A stretch of DNA of 64,000 nt from Pseudomonas sp. Q2-TVG4-2. Its GTDB lineage: Bacteria; Pseudomonadota; Gammaproteobacteria; Pseudomonadales; Pseudomonadaceae. Shown piece after piece: positions 1 to 9,705 of the stretch (within the stretch, counting starts at the first letter, position 1; every line of letters starts with the position of its first letter). The translations under genes were made by a program, and so were the position numbers. The stretch is taken from positions 372,001 to 436,000 of the forward strand of contig NZ_LGLW01000005.1 in NCBI RefSeq assembly GCF_013620795.1. Direction: 5' to 3'. A model generated the notes under the pieces. That model was not told where the DNA came from, did no database searches, and was given only the letters and a program-made list of their open reading frames with translations.

Positions 1-45
1 GAAGGTTTACGTGTCGGCCTGTTTACATCTACCGATAGCTTTTGA
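1..45 (+). CDS. fabA: FabA C-terminus (partial)
   Basis: The first 45 bases read in frame as [14 protein letters not shown] followed by TGA. From memory this matches the conserved C-terminal end of 3-hydroxydecanoyl-ACP dehydratase/isomerase. FabA makes the cis-3 double bond that starts unsaturated fatty acid synthesis in the cytosol. The gene is cut by the window edge, so no catalytic residue is visible. It ends 11 bp before the fabB ATG, which fits the usual fabA-fabB operon of pseudomonads; that context carries most of the identification. Confidence 0.85.
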   Translation, partial: EGLRVGLFTSTDSF

Positions 46-56
46 AGGACTTCCGC

Positions 57-1274
57 ATGCGTCGCGTCGTGATCACCGGCCTGGGTATCGTTTCCTGCCT
101 CGGCAATGACAAAGACACCGTTTCCGCCAACCTGCGCGCCAGCCGCCCTGGCATTCGCTTCAACCAGGCCTATGCGGACATGGGTCTGCGCAGTCAGGTT
201 TCGGGTTCAGTCGACCTGAACCTCGAGGAGCTGATTGACCGCAAGGTCCTGCGTTTCATGGGCGATGCAGCGGCTTATGCCTATCTTGCCATGCAGCAGG
301 CCCTGGAAGATTCCGGCCTCAGTGCCGAGGACATTTCCAACCCGCGCATCGGCCTGATCGCCGGTTCCGGTGGCGCCTCGACCATCAACCAGATGGAAGC
401 CATCGACATCCTGCGCGACAAAGGCGTCAAGCGCATCGGCCCATATCGGGTACCGCGCACCATGAGCAGCACGGTCTCCGCCTGCCTGGCAACACCGTTC
501 CGCATCAAGGGCATCAACTATTCCATCGCCTCGGCCTGCGCCACCAGCGCGCATTGCATCGGCCATGCCATGGAACAGATTCAGATGGGCAAGCAGGACG
601 TCGTCTTCGCCGGTGGCGGCGAAGAAGAACACTGGAGCCAGAGCTGCCTGTTCGATGCGATGGGCGCCCTCTCCAGCCAGTACAACGAAACGCCGGAAAA
701 GGCCTCGCGCGCTTACGACGCCAAGCGTGACGGCTTCGTCATCGCCGGTGGTGGCGGCATGGTAGTAGTCGAAGAGTTGGAGCATGCGCTCAAACGTGGC
801 GCGAAGATCTACGCCGAAATCGTCGGTTACGGCGCCACTTCCGATGGCTACGACATGGTTGCTCCAAGCGGTGAAGGCGCGCTTCGCTGCATGCAGCAGG
901 CGATGGCGACGGTCGATGGCGACATCGATTACCTGAACACCCATGGCACTTCCACGCCAGTCGGCGATCTCGCGGAGAGCAAGGCCGTACGCAACATGTT
1001 CGGCGATAAGATCCCGGCCATCAGTTCAACCAAGAGCCTATCCGGCCACTCGCTGGGCGCCGCTGGCGTTCACGAAGCGATCTACTGCATGTTGATGATG
1101 CAGGGCAACTTCATCGCCGGCTCGGCGAACATCGAAGAGCTGGACCCGGAAGTCGCTGACATGCCGATCGTTCGCGAGACCCGCGAGAATGCCCAGATCG
1201 ATACCGTCATGAGCAACAGCTTCGGCTTCGGCGGCACCAACGCCACGCTGGTCCTCAAGCGCTGGAAAGGCTGA
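57..1274 (+). CDS. fabB: 3-oxoacyl-ACP synthase I
   Basis: A 405-aa condensing enzyme that elongates acyl chains, including the unsaturated intermediates made by FabA, by decarboxylative Claisen condensation with malonyl-ACP. The Cys-His-His triad is visible: Cys161 in SACATSAH, His296 in NTHGTSTP and His331 in GHSLGAAG. The Gly-rich FGFGGTNA near the C-terminus is also typical. I chose ATG 57 rather than the in-frame TTG at 42: AAGGA lies at 46-50, the protein then begins [10 protein letters not shown] as the family does, and TTG 42 would overlap the fabA stop. Second gene of fabAB, closed by a strong terminator. Confidence 0.97.
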   Translation: MRRVVITGLGIVSCLGNDKDTVSANLRASRPGIRFNQAYADMGLRSQVSGSVDLNLEELIDRKVLRFMGDAAAYAYLAMQQALEDSGLSAEDISNPRIGLIAGSGGASTINQMEAIDILRDKGVKRIGPYRVPRTMSSTVSACLATPFRIKGINYSIASACATSAHCIGHAMEQIQMGKQDVVFAGGGEEEHWSQSCLFDAMGALSSQYNETPEKASRAYDAKRDGFVIAGGGGMVVVEELEHALKRGAKIYAEIVGYGATSDGYDMVAPSGEGALRCMQQAMATVDGDIDYLNTHGTSTPVGDLAESKAVRNMFGDKIPAISSTKSLSGHSLGAAGVHEAIYCMLMMQGNFIAGSANIEELDPEVADMPIVRETRENAQIDTVMSNSFGFGGTNATLVLKRWKG

Positions 1275-1287
1275 TCGATAGCGTGTA

Positions 1288-1325
1288 ACGACAACGGCGC
1301 CTCAGGGCGCCGTTGTCGTTTGTGG
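1288..1325 (+). terminator. Rho-independent terminator of fabAB
   Basis: A perfect 14-bp stem (1288-1301 with 1306-1319) and a TCAG tetraloop are followed by a short T-rich tail. It starts 13 bp past the fabB stop. Confidence 0.9.
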
Positions 1326-1423
1326 GCTATCTCGAGCCGCCGTTGAGTTCTCGGCGCTTACAACGTATTGCAGCGTAGCCCCACGCGACTGCGCGTGGAG
1401 GCTGTCACGATGCAACGACCAAC

Positions 1424-2665
1424 TCAATCAGGGCGCACGCCCTCTTCACCCACATCGCCATGAGCGATACATGAGGCCGCGGTGAACAGCGCATCAGTCG
1501 ATGAGTTCAGCGCTGTCTCGGTCGAATCCTGCACCACACCGATGATGAACCCGACCGCTACGACCTGCATGGCGAGATCGTTGGAAATACCGAAAAGGCT
1601 GCAAGCCAGCGGAATCAGCAGCAACGATCCGCCTGCCACACCGGACGCGCCGCAGGCACAGATGGCCGCGAGCAGGCTGAGCAGGATGGCAGTCGGAATA
1701 TCCACAACAATGCCCAACGTGTTAACCGCCGCCAGGGTCAGCACTGTGATGGTGATCGCCGCGCCGCCCATGTTGATAGTCGCGCCCAGAGGTATCGATA
1801 CCGAGTAAGTGTCTTTATGCAACCCGAGACGCTCGCAGAGCTGCATGTTGACCGGGATATTCGCCGCCGAGCTGCGGGTGAAAAATGCGGTGATCCCGCT
1901 TTCACGCAGGCAGGTAAAGACGAGCGGGTACGGATTCCTGCGAGTCTGCCAGAGCACAATCAAAGGATTCATCACCAACGCCATAAATAGCATGCTGCCG
2001 ACCAGCACCAGCAACAAACGCAGGTAACCAGCCAGCGCAGCGAAACCGGACTCGGCAAGCGCTCCGGCTACCAGACCGAAGATGCCCAGCGGAGCAAAGC
2101 GAATCACCACCTTGACGATTAGCGTTACACCCTCTGATACATCAGCGATCAGGTCACGTGTGCTTTCACGCGCATGGCGGAACGCAATGCCCAGTCCAAT
2201 GGCCCATGCCAGGATGCCAATGAAGTTACCCTCGATGAGCGCATGCACCGGATTATCAACGACATTGAACAACAGCGTTTGCAGGACAGCACCGACGCCC
2301 GACGGCGGCACAACGTCGTTCGCCTGACTGATCAAAGTCAGATTCGTAGGAAACAACGTACTGGCGATGACCGCGACGGCAGCAGCACTTAAGGTGCCCA
2401 GTGCATAAAGAACCAGAATGGGTCGAATATGCGTCGGTTGACCACGTTTATGGTTGGCCAGCGACGCAGTTACCAGCACGAAGACCAGAACCGGCGCGAC
2501 GGCCTTCAATCCGCCTACGAACAGATCGCCCAGCAAACTGACCGAAGCCGCCGCTTGCGGCGAAAGCCATGCCAGCAAGCAACCGGCGAGAAGTCCGACG
2601 ACGATCTGCGTCACCAGGCTGACACGGTTATAGGCTCTGAAAAGGCGGCTTGAGAGGTTGGACAT
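1424..2665 (-). CDS. sstT: Serine/threonine:Na+ symporter
   Basis: A 413-aa inner-membrane protein of the dicarboxylate/amino acid:cation symporter (DAACS) family. It resembles SstT, which imports L-serine and L-threonine with sodium. The family signatures are present: [14 protein letters not shown] in the serine-rich hairpin, [15 protein letters not shown] in the conserved TM7 region, and a C-terminal [14 protein letters not shown]. Many hydrophobic segments run throughout. I used the start giving [16 protein letters not shown], because the open frame extends about 46 codons further upstream with sequence that does not look like this family. It stands alone and is transcribed convergently toward fabB. 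The exact substrate is inferred from the SstT-like sequence. Confidence 0.9.
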   Translation of the reverse strand: MSNLSSRLFRAYNRVSLVTQIVVGLLAGCLLAWLSPQAAASVSLLGDLFVGGLKAVAPVLVFVLVTASLANHKRGQPTHIRPILVLYALGTLSAAAVAVIASTLFPTNLTLISQANDVVPPSGVGAVLQTLLFNVVDNPVHALIEGNFIGILAWAIGLGIAFRHARESTRDLIADVSEGVTLIVKVVIRFAPLGIFGLVAGALAESGFAALAGYLRLLLVLVGSMLFMALVMNPLIVLWQTRRNPYPLVFTCLRESGITAFFTRSSAANIPVNMQLCERLGLHKDTYSVSIPLGATINMGGAAITITVLTLAAVNTLGIVVDIPTAILLSLLAAICACGASGVAGGSLLLIPLACSLFGISNDLAMQVVAVGFIIGVVQDSTETALNSSTDALFTAASCIAHGDVGEEGVRPD

Positions 2666-2865
2666 TGCTGAGTCTCGGCGTAAGGGCAGGACCGGGGCAT
2701 AACGCCTTTGACGGCTGATGAGCACCGCCGCGATACTGACCCAATTAAAAACGCCGGATGGTACGCATCTCAGTCCGTTATGCCCAGCTTTGCGGCAAGC
2801 CACGATGCCGCTGCAGCAGCAAACACAGCAGCAACACCCGTGCGGATTAGGCGTCGCGGCTACGA

Positions 2866-4491
2866 TCAGATACGAAAGCGCGCCACCAGCTCGTTCAGGC
2901 TGATCGCCAGCCTCGCCAGTTCCTGGCTCGCGGCGCTGGTCTGGTTGGCTCCCGCCGAAGACTGCAGCGACAAGTCGCGAATATTGATCAGGTTGCGGTC
3001 GACTTCACGAGCCACCTGAGCCTGCTCTTCCGAGGCGCTGGCGATGACAAGGTTGCGCTCACTGATCTGACTGATCGCCCGAGTAATGTTGTCGAGCGCC
3101 TCACCGGCAGTTCGCGCAACGTCAAGTGTGCTGCGCGCGCGCTCGTTGCTCGCCTGCATAGCCTGCACGGCCTTATCGGTGCCCTGGTGCACATCGCCGA
3201 TCATCTGCTCGATTTCCTGGGTGGACTGCTGGGTACGGTGTGCCAACGCCCTCACCTCGTCGGCCACGACCGCGAAACCACGGCCAGCTTCCCCAGCACG
3301 TGCCGCTTCGATGGCGGCGTTGAGCGCCAACAGGTTAGTCTGCTCGGCAATCGAGCGAATCACATCAAGCACCTTGCTGATATCCCGCACCTGGCCGGCG
3401 AGGTGCTCGACCTGTGTCGCGGTAGTGGTCACATCACCGGCCAACAAGCCTATCGACTCGACGGTCTTGATTACCTGCTGACGGCCATGCTGTGCGGTGC
3501 TGTCCGATTCGCGCGACGCTTCGGAGGTCGCCACGGCATTACGGGCGACCTCATCCACGGCTGCCGTCATCTCGTTAACAGCCGTGGCAGCTTGCTCGAT
3601 TTCGTGGTTCTGCTGGTGCAAACCGCGGGTCGAGTCCTCAGTTACGGCATTGAGCTCTTCGGCCGCCGAAGCGAGCTGATTGGACGAATCGGAAATGCCT
3701 TGAATGGTGTCTCGCAAGTTCATCTGCATGGCCTTGAGCGCAGCCAGCAAGCGCGCCGGCTCGTCGTTGCCCTCTATGACAAAGTCCCGGGTGAGATCAC
3801 CGGAAGCCACCGCTTCGGCCATTTCGACCGCCTGACTTAAAGGCCGAACAATGCTCTTGGTGAACAGCACTGCAAGGGTCACTGTGACAAGCGCAGCCAT
3901 GGCGATAGTGATAATCACCCAGACGAAAGCCGTTTCATACGCGGCCAGCGCGCGGTCCGCAGCGCGGCTCGCCTCGTCGGCGTTGATACGCTGAAGATCA
4001 AACAACGCCTTGGTCATCGCGTCAGCGTGCTGATTGATATTGCCGTTCATGACATCCAGAGCTTGCTCGCGCAGACCCTCGCTCGCAAATTCGACCACCT
4101 TGCGCTGTTCGGCCATATATAGCGCCTGGGCGGTTTCGAAGCGGTCATAGGCCGCCTTCTCCTCTGCAGTCGTCAGCCTCTGTTCGTATTCGGCTTTCAT
4201 CGCACCAACGTCGTCGGTCAGCTTGGTAAGCGTCTGCGCGGTCGCGGTACGCGCTTCGTCATTGCTCAGCATGGTCATGCGCATCGTAAGCGCACGCGTA
4301 CGCTGCATGCCGGCGTTCAAATCCGCCAGACTGACGAGGCTCGGCAACCAGTTCTGATCCACCTCGCTGGACGCCTCGCGCATCTCGGCCATTTGCTTCA
4401 ACGCAAACACGCCGAGGGCCAGAACCAGCAAGCCAATCAGACCGAAACCGGCAGAAGAACGGGCCGAGATACTCATTTGTCGAAGCGACAT
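2866..4491 (-). CDS. Methyl-accepting chemotaxis protein, 4HB sensor
   Basis: A 541-aa transmembrane chemoreceptor. Order: TM1 (about residues 12-32); a periplasmic helical segment of about 155 residues resembling the four-helix-bundle (4HB_MCP) sensor; TM2 (about 189-210); HAMP (about 212-265); and a long cytoplasmic coiled coil. The signalling hairpin is near residues 383-417 ([18 protein letters not shown], then [15 protein letters not shown]), where CheA and CheW bind. ATG 4491 is preceded by an AGGAAG ribosome site. A chemoreceptor also lies beside fabAB in P. aeruginosa. A sigma28-like promoter lies about 55 bp upstream. No C-terminal CheR-tethering pentapeptide is visible. The ligand cannot be told from sequence. 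Confidence 0.93.
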   Translation of the reverse strand: MSLRQMSISARSSAGFGLIGLLVLALGVFALKQMAEMREASSEVDQNWLPSLVSLADLNAGMQRTRALTMRMTMLSNDEARTATAQTLTKLTDDVGAMKAEYEQRLTTAEEKAAYDRFETAQALYMAEQRKVVEFASEGLREQALDVMNGNINQHADAMTKALFDLQRINADEASRAADRALAAYETAFVWVIITIAMAALVTVTLAVLFTKSIVRPLSQAVEMAEAVASGDLTRDFVIEGNDEPARLLAALKAMQMNLRDTIQGISDSSNQLASAAEELNAVTEDSTRGLHQQNHEIEQAATAVNEMTAAVDEVARNAVATSEASRESDSTAQHGRQQVIKTVESIGLLAGDVTTTATQVEHLAGQVRDISKVLDVIRSIAEQTNLLALNAAIEAARAGEAGRGFAVVADEVRALAHRTQQSTQEIEQMIGDVHQGTDKAVQAMQASNERARSTLDVARTAGEALDNITRAISQISERNLVIASASEEQAQVAREVDRNLINIRDLSLQSSAGANQTSAASQELARLAISLNELVARFRI

Positions 4492-4544
4492 GGGACTTCC
4501 TACTCCAAGAGATGCGCTGCATGACCACAGCGATAACGACTCGG

Positions 4545-4571
4545 GTATCGGTGTCCGGGCGAAAAGCTTGA
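4545..4571 (-). promoter_or_regulatory. Candidate sigma28 (FliA) promoter for the chemoreceptor
   Basis: Read on the minus strand this is TCAA-N15-ACCGATAC. The FliA consensus is TAAA-N15-GCCGATAA, so 9 of 12 positions match with exact spacing. It sits about 55 bp upstream of the chemoreceptor start. Assignment is by pattern and by the motility role of the downstream gene. Confidence 0.5.
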
Positions 4572-4635
4572 AGAGTTGAGGCCTGGAAAGCGGGCCAATC
4601 AGTGAAGATTACGACGAGCGGCGATACGGCTAAAC

Positions 4636-4654
4636 ATGGCCACTAAATGGCCAT
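4636..4654 (-). terminator. Weak hairpin after the amidohydrolase gene
   Basis: A perfect 7-bp stem (ATGGCCA/TGGCCAT) with a 5-nt loop, 34 bp past the stop at 4688. On the minus strand it is followed only by GTTTAG, so it would be a weak intrinsic terminator. Confidence 0.35.
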
Positions 4655-4687
4655 CAACTCGTCCAGTTTCGTGGTCAACAGCACCGC

Positions 4688-5710
4688 TCAATCTGCATTC
4701 GGCCGCTGCTTGCGCGGCAGCACATCAAGGAAGTTTTCACGCGCAACCTTGCGGGCAATCGATTCGGGCAACGCATCAAGAAACGGGTCGAACGCGCGCA
4801 TGCCCTCCGCCAAGTTATCAAACCGACCGACCACATCTGAGCCAAGCATGAAGCGCGTAGGATGACGCTCGATTAGCGCCAACCACTCCTGGTCTGGCTG
4901 GCCAGCCTCATTCAGGAGATAGGGCCTGAGCATCGTCCAGGACAGGTCGATATAGAGATTGGAATAGTCATCTAGCAAACGGCTGACCGTTGGCAGCAGA
5001 AATTCGAGCTTTTCCTGATGACGATGCAGCTCCATGCTCGTCCCCGCATGCGCCCAGATGAAACGAGTATGCGGATGGTTACGTAGCGACTCTTCCAGCT
5101 CAGCCAGGTACAGCGGATTACGCTCGCGCTTGGAGGTGATGTTGGAATGCAGCATCACTGGCAAATCGAACTCGGCAGCGAGGTGATAGACGCGTGTCAG
5201 TGCCTCGTTGTTGGCGCGCGGCGTATCGCCTTCCGTCAGTGCGGTGACGTCATCGTGCCGGGTGAATATCTCGCCCAGCCCCTGCCAGAGCCCAGGATCG
5301 AGATCGAGCATCCGCCGAATATGCGCGTCGGCATTCTTGTCGTTGGGATTGAAACCTGAGAGAAATGGATGGAAGCGCCGCCGCTGCTCGTTATCCAGCT
5401 CCTTCAAGGCTGCGGCAACCACCACATCGGTCGCGCTGTACCAGTAGACGGGCGCGTCATCGCCAGCATAGTAGCGGGGTCGCTTAGGCTCGTTCTCATG
5501 CCACTTCTTGGCGACCGGGATCCCGCTAATCATCACATGGTCGATATCGCCAGCGTCCATCGCCTTGAGCAGCTTGCTCATGCCATCGCTTTCCTGGAAG
5601 AAATCAACGAAATGCAGATGAGCGTCGCTGTAGTGATAGTCGCGTGCATGAACCGGCGCGATCGACGCGACCAGACACAGCGCGGTAAAGCAGTTTCGTA
5701 AGTTGAACAA
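4688..5710 (-). CDS. Exported amidohydrolase_2-family protein
   Basis: A metal-dependent hydrolase of the amidohydrolase_2 type, 340 aa from the start chosen here. Metal-site motifs are visible: DAHLHF (HxH) just after the signal peptide, then MLHSN, WAHAGTS and MLGSDVVGR. I place the start at TTG 5710. A full AGGAGGT ribosome site lies at 5717-5723, six bases away, and the product then begins MFNLRNCFTALCLVASIAPVHA, a clean Sec signal peptide with an A-x-A-like cleavage site. The longer frame from 5755 would bury this signal behind 15 residues. It is probably periplasmic. Substrate is unknown. It is monocistronic between the chemoreceptor and htpG. Confidence 0.8.
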   Translation of the reverse strand: MFNLRNCFTALCLVASIAPVHARDYHYSDAHLHFVDFFQESDGMSKLLKAMDAGDIDHVMISGIPVAKKWHENEPKRPRYYAGDDAPVYWYSATDVVVAAALKELDNEQRRRFHPFLSGFNPNDKNADAHIRRMLDLDPGLWQGLGEIFTRHDDVTALTEGDTPRANNEALTRVYHLAAEFDLPVMLHSNITSKRERNPLYLAELEESLRNHPHTRFIWAHAGTSMELHRHQEKLEFLLPTVSRLLDDYSNLYIDLSWTMLRPYLLNEAGQPDQEWLALIERHPTRFMLGSDVVGRFDNLAEGMRAFDPFLDALPESIARKVARENFLDVLPRKQRPNAD

Positions 5711-5884
5711 CCAATGACCTCCTGATAGCCAAGCGGATAGACCGCCCTGGGGCATGGCGGTTCAGTAGCAGGCTGTCGTTCCACTTGTATCGGCGGCCCC
5801 GAAACTGAGGGAACCGATCGCCGGTAAACGGAGCCGCGGAGATCATCATGGCGCGACGAGGCCAAACCACGCCGGATCGAACGT

Positions 5885-5911
5885 AAAAGGCCCGTCAGTG
5901 ACGGGCCTTTT
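5885..5911 (-). terminator. Rho-independent terminator of htpG
   Basis: A 12-bp stem (AAAAGGCCCGTC with GACGGGCCTTTT) and a 3-nt loop. A and T runs lie on either side, so it could act on both strands. It lies 16 bp past the htpG stop. Confidence 0.9.
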
Positions 5912-5926
5912 GTACGCGCTGCTGGG

Positions 5927-7834
5927 TTACGCGGAAAGCTCAACCAGCAGCTTGTTCAGACGCTGCACATAGGCTGCCGGATCCTTGAGGCTGTCGCCGG
6001 CGGCCAGCGCGGCCTGATCGAAGAGGATGTGCGACAGGTCAGCGAAGCGATCCTCGTCCGGCTCGGCGTCCAGCTTCTCGATCAAAGGATGCTGAGGGTT
6101 GATCTCGAAGATCGGCTTGGAGTCCGGTACCTTCTGCCCGCTAGCTTCTAGAATCTGGCGCATCTGCAGCCCCAGGTCCTGCTCACCGATTGCGAGAATC
6201 GCCGGAGAGTCGGTCAGGCGGTGCGATACCCGCACTTCAGCCACCGCGTCACCCAGCGCGGTCTTGAGGCGCTCGACCAGGCCTTCCTTGGTCTTGGCGA
6301 TTTCTTCTTGGGCCTTCTTGTCCTCTTCCGAGTCCAGCTTGCCGAGATCCAGATCACCGCGTGCGACGTCCACGAACTGCTTGCCATCGAACTCAGTGAG
6401 ATAACTCATCAGCCATTCGTCGATGCGGTCGGTGAGCAGCAGCACCTCGATGCCCTTCTTGCGGAACACCTCCAGGTGCGGGCTGTTCTTAACCTGTGCA
6501 TACGATTCGCCGGTGAGGTAGTAGATCTTGTCCTGGCCCTCCTTGACGCGCCCGAGATAATCGGCCAGCGAAACGCTCTGCTCGCCTGAAGCATCCTGGG
6601 TAGAGGCGAAGCGCAGGAGACCGGCGATCTTCTCCTTGTTAGCGAAATCTTCCGCCGGGCCTTCCTTGAGAACCTGACCGAACTGCTTCCAGAAGTTCTT
6701 GTAGTCCTCCGGCTTGTCCTTGGCCAGTTTGTCCAGCATGTCCAGCACACGCTTGGTAAGCGCCGATTTCATCGAATCGATGACCGGATCCTTTTGCAGG
6801 ATTTCACGCGAAACGTTCAGCGACAGGTCATTGGAGTCGATTACGCCCTTGATGAAGCGTAGGTACAGCGGAAGGAACTCGTCCGCCTGATCCATGATGA
6901 ACACGCGCTGCACGTATAACTTGAGGCCCTTGGGCGCCTCACGCTGGTACAGATCGAACGGTGCGCGGCCCGGTACATAAAGCAGCGAGGTGTATTCGAG
7001 CTTGCCTTCGACCTTGTTGTGGCTCCAGGCAAGCGGGTTCTCGAAATCGTGGCCGACGTGCTTGTAGAACTCCTGATATTCCTCGTCCTTGATCTCGGTA
7101 CGCGGACGCGTCCAGAGCGCGCTGGCGCGGTTGACAGTTTCCCACTCGGGTTCTGCCGGCTTGTCCTGCTCCTCGCCATGGCTCTCCTTCGGCAGCTCGA
7201 TCGGCAGGGCAATATGGTCGGAGTATTTCTTGATGATGTTGCGCAGGCGCCAACCATCGGCGAACTCTTCTTCACCTGACTTCAGGTGCAGCACGATGCG
7301 AGTCCCACGTTCCGGCTTGTCGATGTTGGCAACTTCGAAGTCGCCCTCGCCTTTCGATGACCAGTACACGCCTTCTTCGGCAGGTGTGCCCGCACGACGG
7401 CTGAACACTTCCACCTGGTCGGCGACGATGAATGCGGAGTAGAAGCCAACACCGAACTGGCCGATCAGGTGCGAATCCCTCTTCTGGTCGCCCGTGAGGT
7501 GCTTCATGAACTCGGCGGTACCGGATTTGGCGATGGTACCGAGATGGGTGATGACATCCTCTCGGTTCATGCCAATGCCGTTGTCGTCGAGCGTGACGGT
7601 CTTGGCATCCTTGTCGAAGCTGACACGGATCCGCAGCTCAGCACCGCCCTCGAGCAGCTCGGGCTTGGCCAGCGCTTCGAAACGCAGTTTGTCAGCCGCA
7701 TCCGATGCGTTTGAAATCAGCTCGCGAAGAAAGATTTCCTTGTTTGAATACAAGGAATGAATCATCAGGTGAAGCAGTTGCTTCACTTCGGTCTGGAAGC
7801 CCAGGGTTTCTTTGTTTTGAGTCTCCACACTCAT
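5927..7834 (-). CDS. htpG: Chaperone HtpG (bacterial Hsp90)
   Basis: A 635-aa cytosolic Hsp90-family ATPase that remodels client proteins. The N-terminal GHKL ATP-binding domain shows the expected elements: [18 protein letters not shown] with the catalytic Glu and Asn, the DNGIGMN motif, the lid region GTIAKSGT and [11 protein letters not shown]. The middle and C-terminal dimerisation domains follow at normal length. It starts [17 protein letters not shown], with TGGAG a little further upstream than ideal. An almost perfect sigma32 promoter precedes it and a strong terminator closes it, so it is a single-gene heat-shock unit. Confidence 0.98.
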   Translation of the reverse strand: MSVETQNKETLGFQTEVKQLLHLMIHSLYSNKEIFLRELISNASDAADKLRFEALAKPELLEGGAELRIRVSFDKDAKTVTLDDNGIGMNREDVITHLGTIAKSGTAEFMKHLTGDQKRDSHLIGQFGVGFYSAFIVADQVEVFSRRAGTPAEEGVYWSSKGEGDFEVANIDKPERGTRIVLHLKSGEEEFADGWRLRNIIKKYSDHIALPIELPKESHGEEQDKPAEPEWETVNRASALWTRPRTEIKDEEYQEFYKHVGHDFENPLAWSHNKVEGKLEYTSLLYVPGRAPFDLYQREAPKGLKLYVQRVFIMDQADEFLPLYLRFIKGVIDSNDLSLNVSREILQKDPVIDSMKSALTKRVLDMLDKLAKDKPEDYKNFWKQFGQVLKEGPAEDFANKEKIAGLLRFASTQDASGEQSVSLADYLGRVKEGQDKIYYLTGESYAQVKNSPHLEVFRKKGIEVLLLTDRIDEWLMSYLTEFDGKQFVDVARGDLDLGKLDSEEDKKAQEEIAKTKEGLVERLKTALGDAVAEVRVSHRLTDSPAILAIGEQDLGLQMRQILEASGQKVPDSKPIFEINPQHPLIEKLDAEPDEDRFADLSHILFDQAALAAGDSLKDPAAYVQRLNKLLVELSA

Positions 7835-7891
7835 CGTCTTGCAAACTCCACATCGTCAATGGCACGGACCGCGATTGCGGTAATGACAAGC

Positions 7892-7919
7892 AGATGGGGG
7901 CTGGATGCGCGAATTCAAG
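7892..7919 (-). promoter_or_regulatory. Sigma32 heat-shock promoter of htpG
   Basis: On the minus strand: CTTGAA, 14-bp spacer, CCCCATCT. This matches the RpoH consensus (CTTGAA-N13-15-CCCCATnT) at every defined base. The predicted transcription start is near 7885, giving a 5' leader of about 50 nt before the htpG ATG. Confidence 0.88.
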
Positions 7920-7965
7920 GGGCGCTCGCCAGGCAGTTCGAGCGCGTCACTCGATTCGCCTGGCC

Positions 7966-9216
7966 CTATGGCTCGAGCAATTCAAGCAGGACGATATCGC
8001 CCGGGGCGAGATTGTAGATGGCTTCTCCTGGGCCTTTCAGCATTCGCCGGATCGCCACGTTGCCGTCGCGATCAATGCCGGCAAACCGGCCTTCCGCCAC
8101 CCCGCCACGCTCTGTATGCGCTCGCATTTGCAGATGCTCGTACCGTGCTGGATTGCGCAGCAACCGCGCCAGCGTAAAGCGCTGCCGACGGTCGATGCGA
8201 GATGACGAGGTATCGTCCGGGGGCGCTTCTGGTTGGATGGAGGAGACTTTTGGCTGCTTTTCGATTTCTGCAGGCAACGGCGGGTAGGTGTCGTCGTCTA
8301 CCACCCAGCCTTGATCGCCCTTGTGGATGTTCAGTTCGAAACGGCTGGGCGCACCCTTCACCTTCGCTTGCACCGAAATCATCATTGCCAAGGCAGGGAA
8401 GCTGACCGGAGCCAGCGACTCGATGGCTACCGCTCGCGTCGCGAAACGTCGCTGCAGATGGTCTTTGGCCAGATACATAAGCGTATCGGCCGAGTCGTGG
8501 GCCAGATCCACCTGCCCCTCGCGGTAGCGCAGGTCGTCAGTGAACAGCTCGACATGGCCGCTAAGGCTCGTGTGGTAATGCATCGGCAGAACCAGGTGAA
8601 AGTCGCCGACCAGCTTATTCGGTGGCACCGGCTGCAACTCCAGATGCAGGGTGTACCCACTTTGGATTCTGCGCGCTTCAGGGAGCTCCTGCTCCGGCCG
8701 CATCCAGCTGATCTCGATCTCTGGGACCGGATTGATATCCTGGGGAAGCACATCGGCCTGCAAAGCGCCAGGCGGTGTCGCCCCGAGCCGAATGCGTACT
8801 TCTTGCCTGGCAAACAGGCCGTCACCTTCTCGCAGCGTCAGCATGCCATCCATGAGTTTACCGACCTGAGGGTTGAATGGGCGACCATCGAGCTGACCGT
8901 GTAGGCGGATAGCCAAGTGGCGGTTCCGGGCCAGCTCATCCGGCTCGAGCCATTTCAGGCTGGCGATCGCCGCCATTCGTTCCGGATCATGGTTGGCGAG
9001 CAGAGTGAATCCGACTACCAATGGAATAAACCCCAGCCCTGCCAGGCCGGCGGCCTTTCGAGCCGTATGCCAGTGTCGGATTACATACAACAATGTAACC
9101 GGAGGGAGTAGGCTTCCAACGCCCCACAACAGGCCCGTACCGAAGGCGAGAACGATCAACCAGACGAGCCCGGCCACTATCAGAAGCAGCCCGCCCAGTA
9201 TCAGCAACGCATCCAT
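7966..9216 (-). CDS. Uncharacterised membrane-anchored protein (416 aa)
   Basis: I do not recognise this protein. The first 75 or so residues contain two to three hydrophobic segments (MDALLILGGLLLIVAGLVWL, a second at about 22-45, and GLGFIPLVVGFTLL). A long soluble region of about 340 residues follows, with mixed beta-like patterning and a proline/serine linker near residues 325-345 (PEAPPDDTSSSR). The last 60 residues (HLQMRAHTERGG ... LAPGDIVLLELLEP) look like a small beta-barrel, possibly SH3- or Sm-like, but this is impression only. ATG 9216 has an AAGGGTG ribosome site. It lies between htpG and the thioesterase pair, 42 bp from the latter, so it may share their transcript. Confidence 0.75.
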   Translation of the reverse strand: MDALLILGGLLLIVAGLVWLIVLAFGTGLLWGVGSLLPPVTLLYVIRHWHTARKAAGLAGLGFIPLVVGFTLLANHDPERMAAIASLKWLEPDELARNRHLAIRLHGQLDGRPFNPQVGKLMDGMLTLREGDGLFARQEVRIRLGATPPGALQADVLPQDINPVPEIEISWMRPEQELPEARRIQSGYTLHLELQPVPPNKLVGDFHLVLPMHYHTSLSGHVELFTDDLRYREGQVDLAHDSADTLMYLAKDHLQRRFATRAVAIESLAPVSFPALAMMISVQAKVKGAPSRFELNIHKGDQGWVVDDDTYPPLPAEIEKQPKVSSIQPEAPPDDTSSSRIDRRQRFTLARLLRNPARYEHLQMRAHTERGGVAEGRFAGIDRDGNVAIRRMLKGPGEAIYNLAPGDIVLLELLEP

Positions 9217-9258
9217 TCAACACCCTTGAGAAATCTGTAGAGGCAGCCGCCAGACGTA

Positions 9259-9705
9259 TCAGGGCTCGTTGACCTTGAAGTGGCAACGGGCAGTGGCGAT
9301 AGGCTCGGCCTGATTCGTTTGCCAGGCCGTAACAGCAACGTTCGCTACACGACGCCCCTGGCGCCAGACCTGACAGGCGGCAAAGGTGTCACGATAGTGA
9401 CCCGCCCGAAGATAATCTATCGAGAAGTCGATGATTTTGGGCAAATGTGGCGCCCCCATGAACATCAATAAATGAAGCATCGCTGCGTGCTCCATGAAGC
9501 CGGCAATCACCCCTCCATGGATAGCCGGGAGCGTGGGATTTCCGATGTTGTCTTGGTTTTTCGGTAGCCGGAACACCATGTCGTCGCCCAGCCTCAAGCA
9601 TTCGATGCCGATGAGTCTGGCGTACGGCACCATCTGTAAAAGCGCATCGTAGTTGTTGCTGGCGTGGGCCTCGCTGACCAGCGTATCAAGATCCAGACTG
9701 CTCAC
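9259..9705 (-). CDS. Hotdog-fold thioesterase (PaaI-like), second of pair
   Basis: A 148-aa hotdog-fold protein of the PaaI/acyl-CoA thioesterase type, expected to hydrolyse acyl-CoA or aryl-CoA esters in the cytosol. The central-helix motif is AIHGGVIAGFMEHAAM, then DFSIDYLRAGH. I start it at GTG 9705, which overlaps the upstream stop as GTGA and implies translational coupling. The frame open further upstream, to 9846, reads through the upstream gene with unrelated sequence. The helix carries Glu where many relatives have Asp, so activity or substrate may differ from its partner. Confidence 0.8.
   Translation of the reverse strand: MSSLDLDTLVSEAHASNNYDALLQMVPYARLIGIECLRLGDDMVFRLPKNQDNIGNPTLPAIHGGVIAGFMEHAAMLHLLMFMGAPHLPKIIDFSIDYLRAGHYRDTFAACQVWRQGRRVANVAVTAWQTNQAEPIATARCHFKVNEP

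Noticed and set aside
1381..1398. Hairpin (CCACGCG/CGCGTGG) downstream of sstT
   Set aside because: Short stem and no T-run on the sstT strand; too weak to call a terminator.
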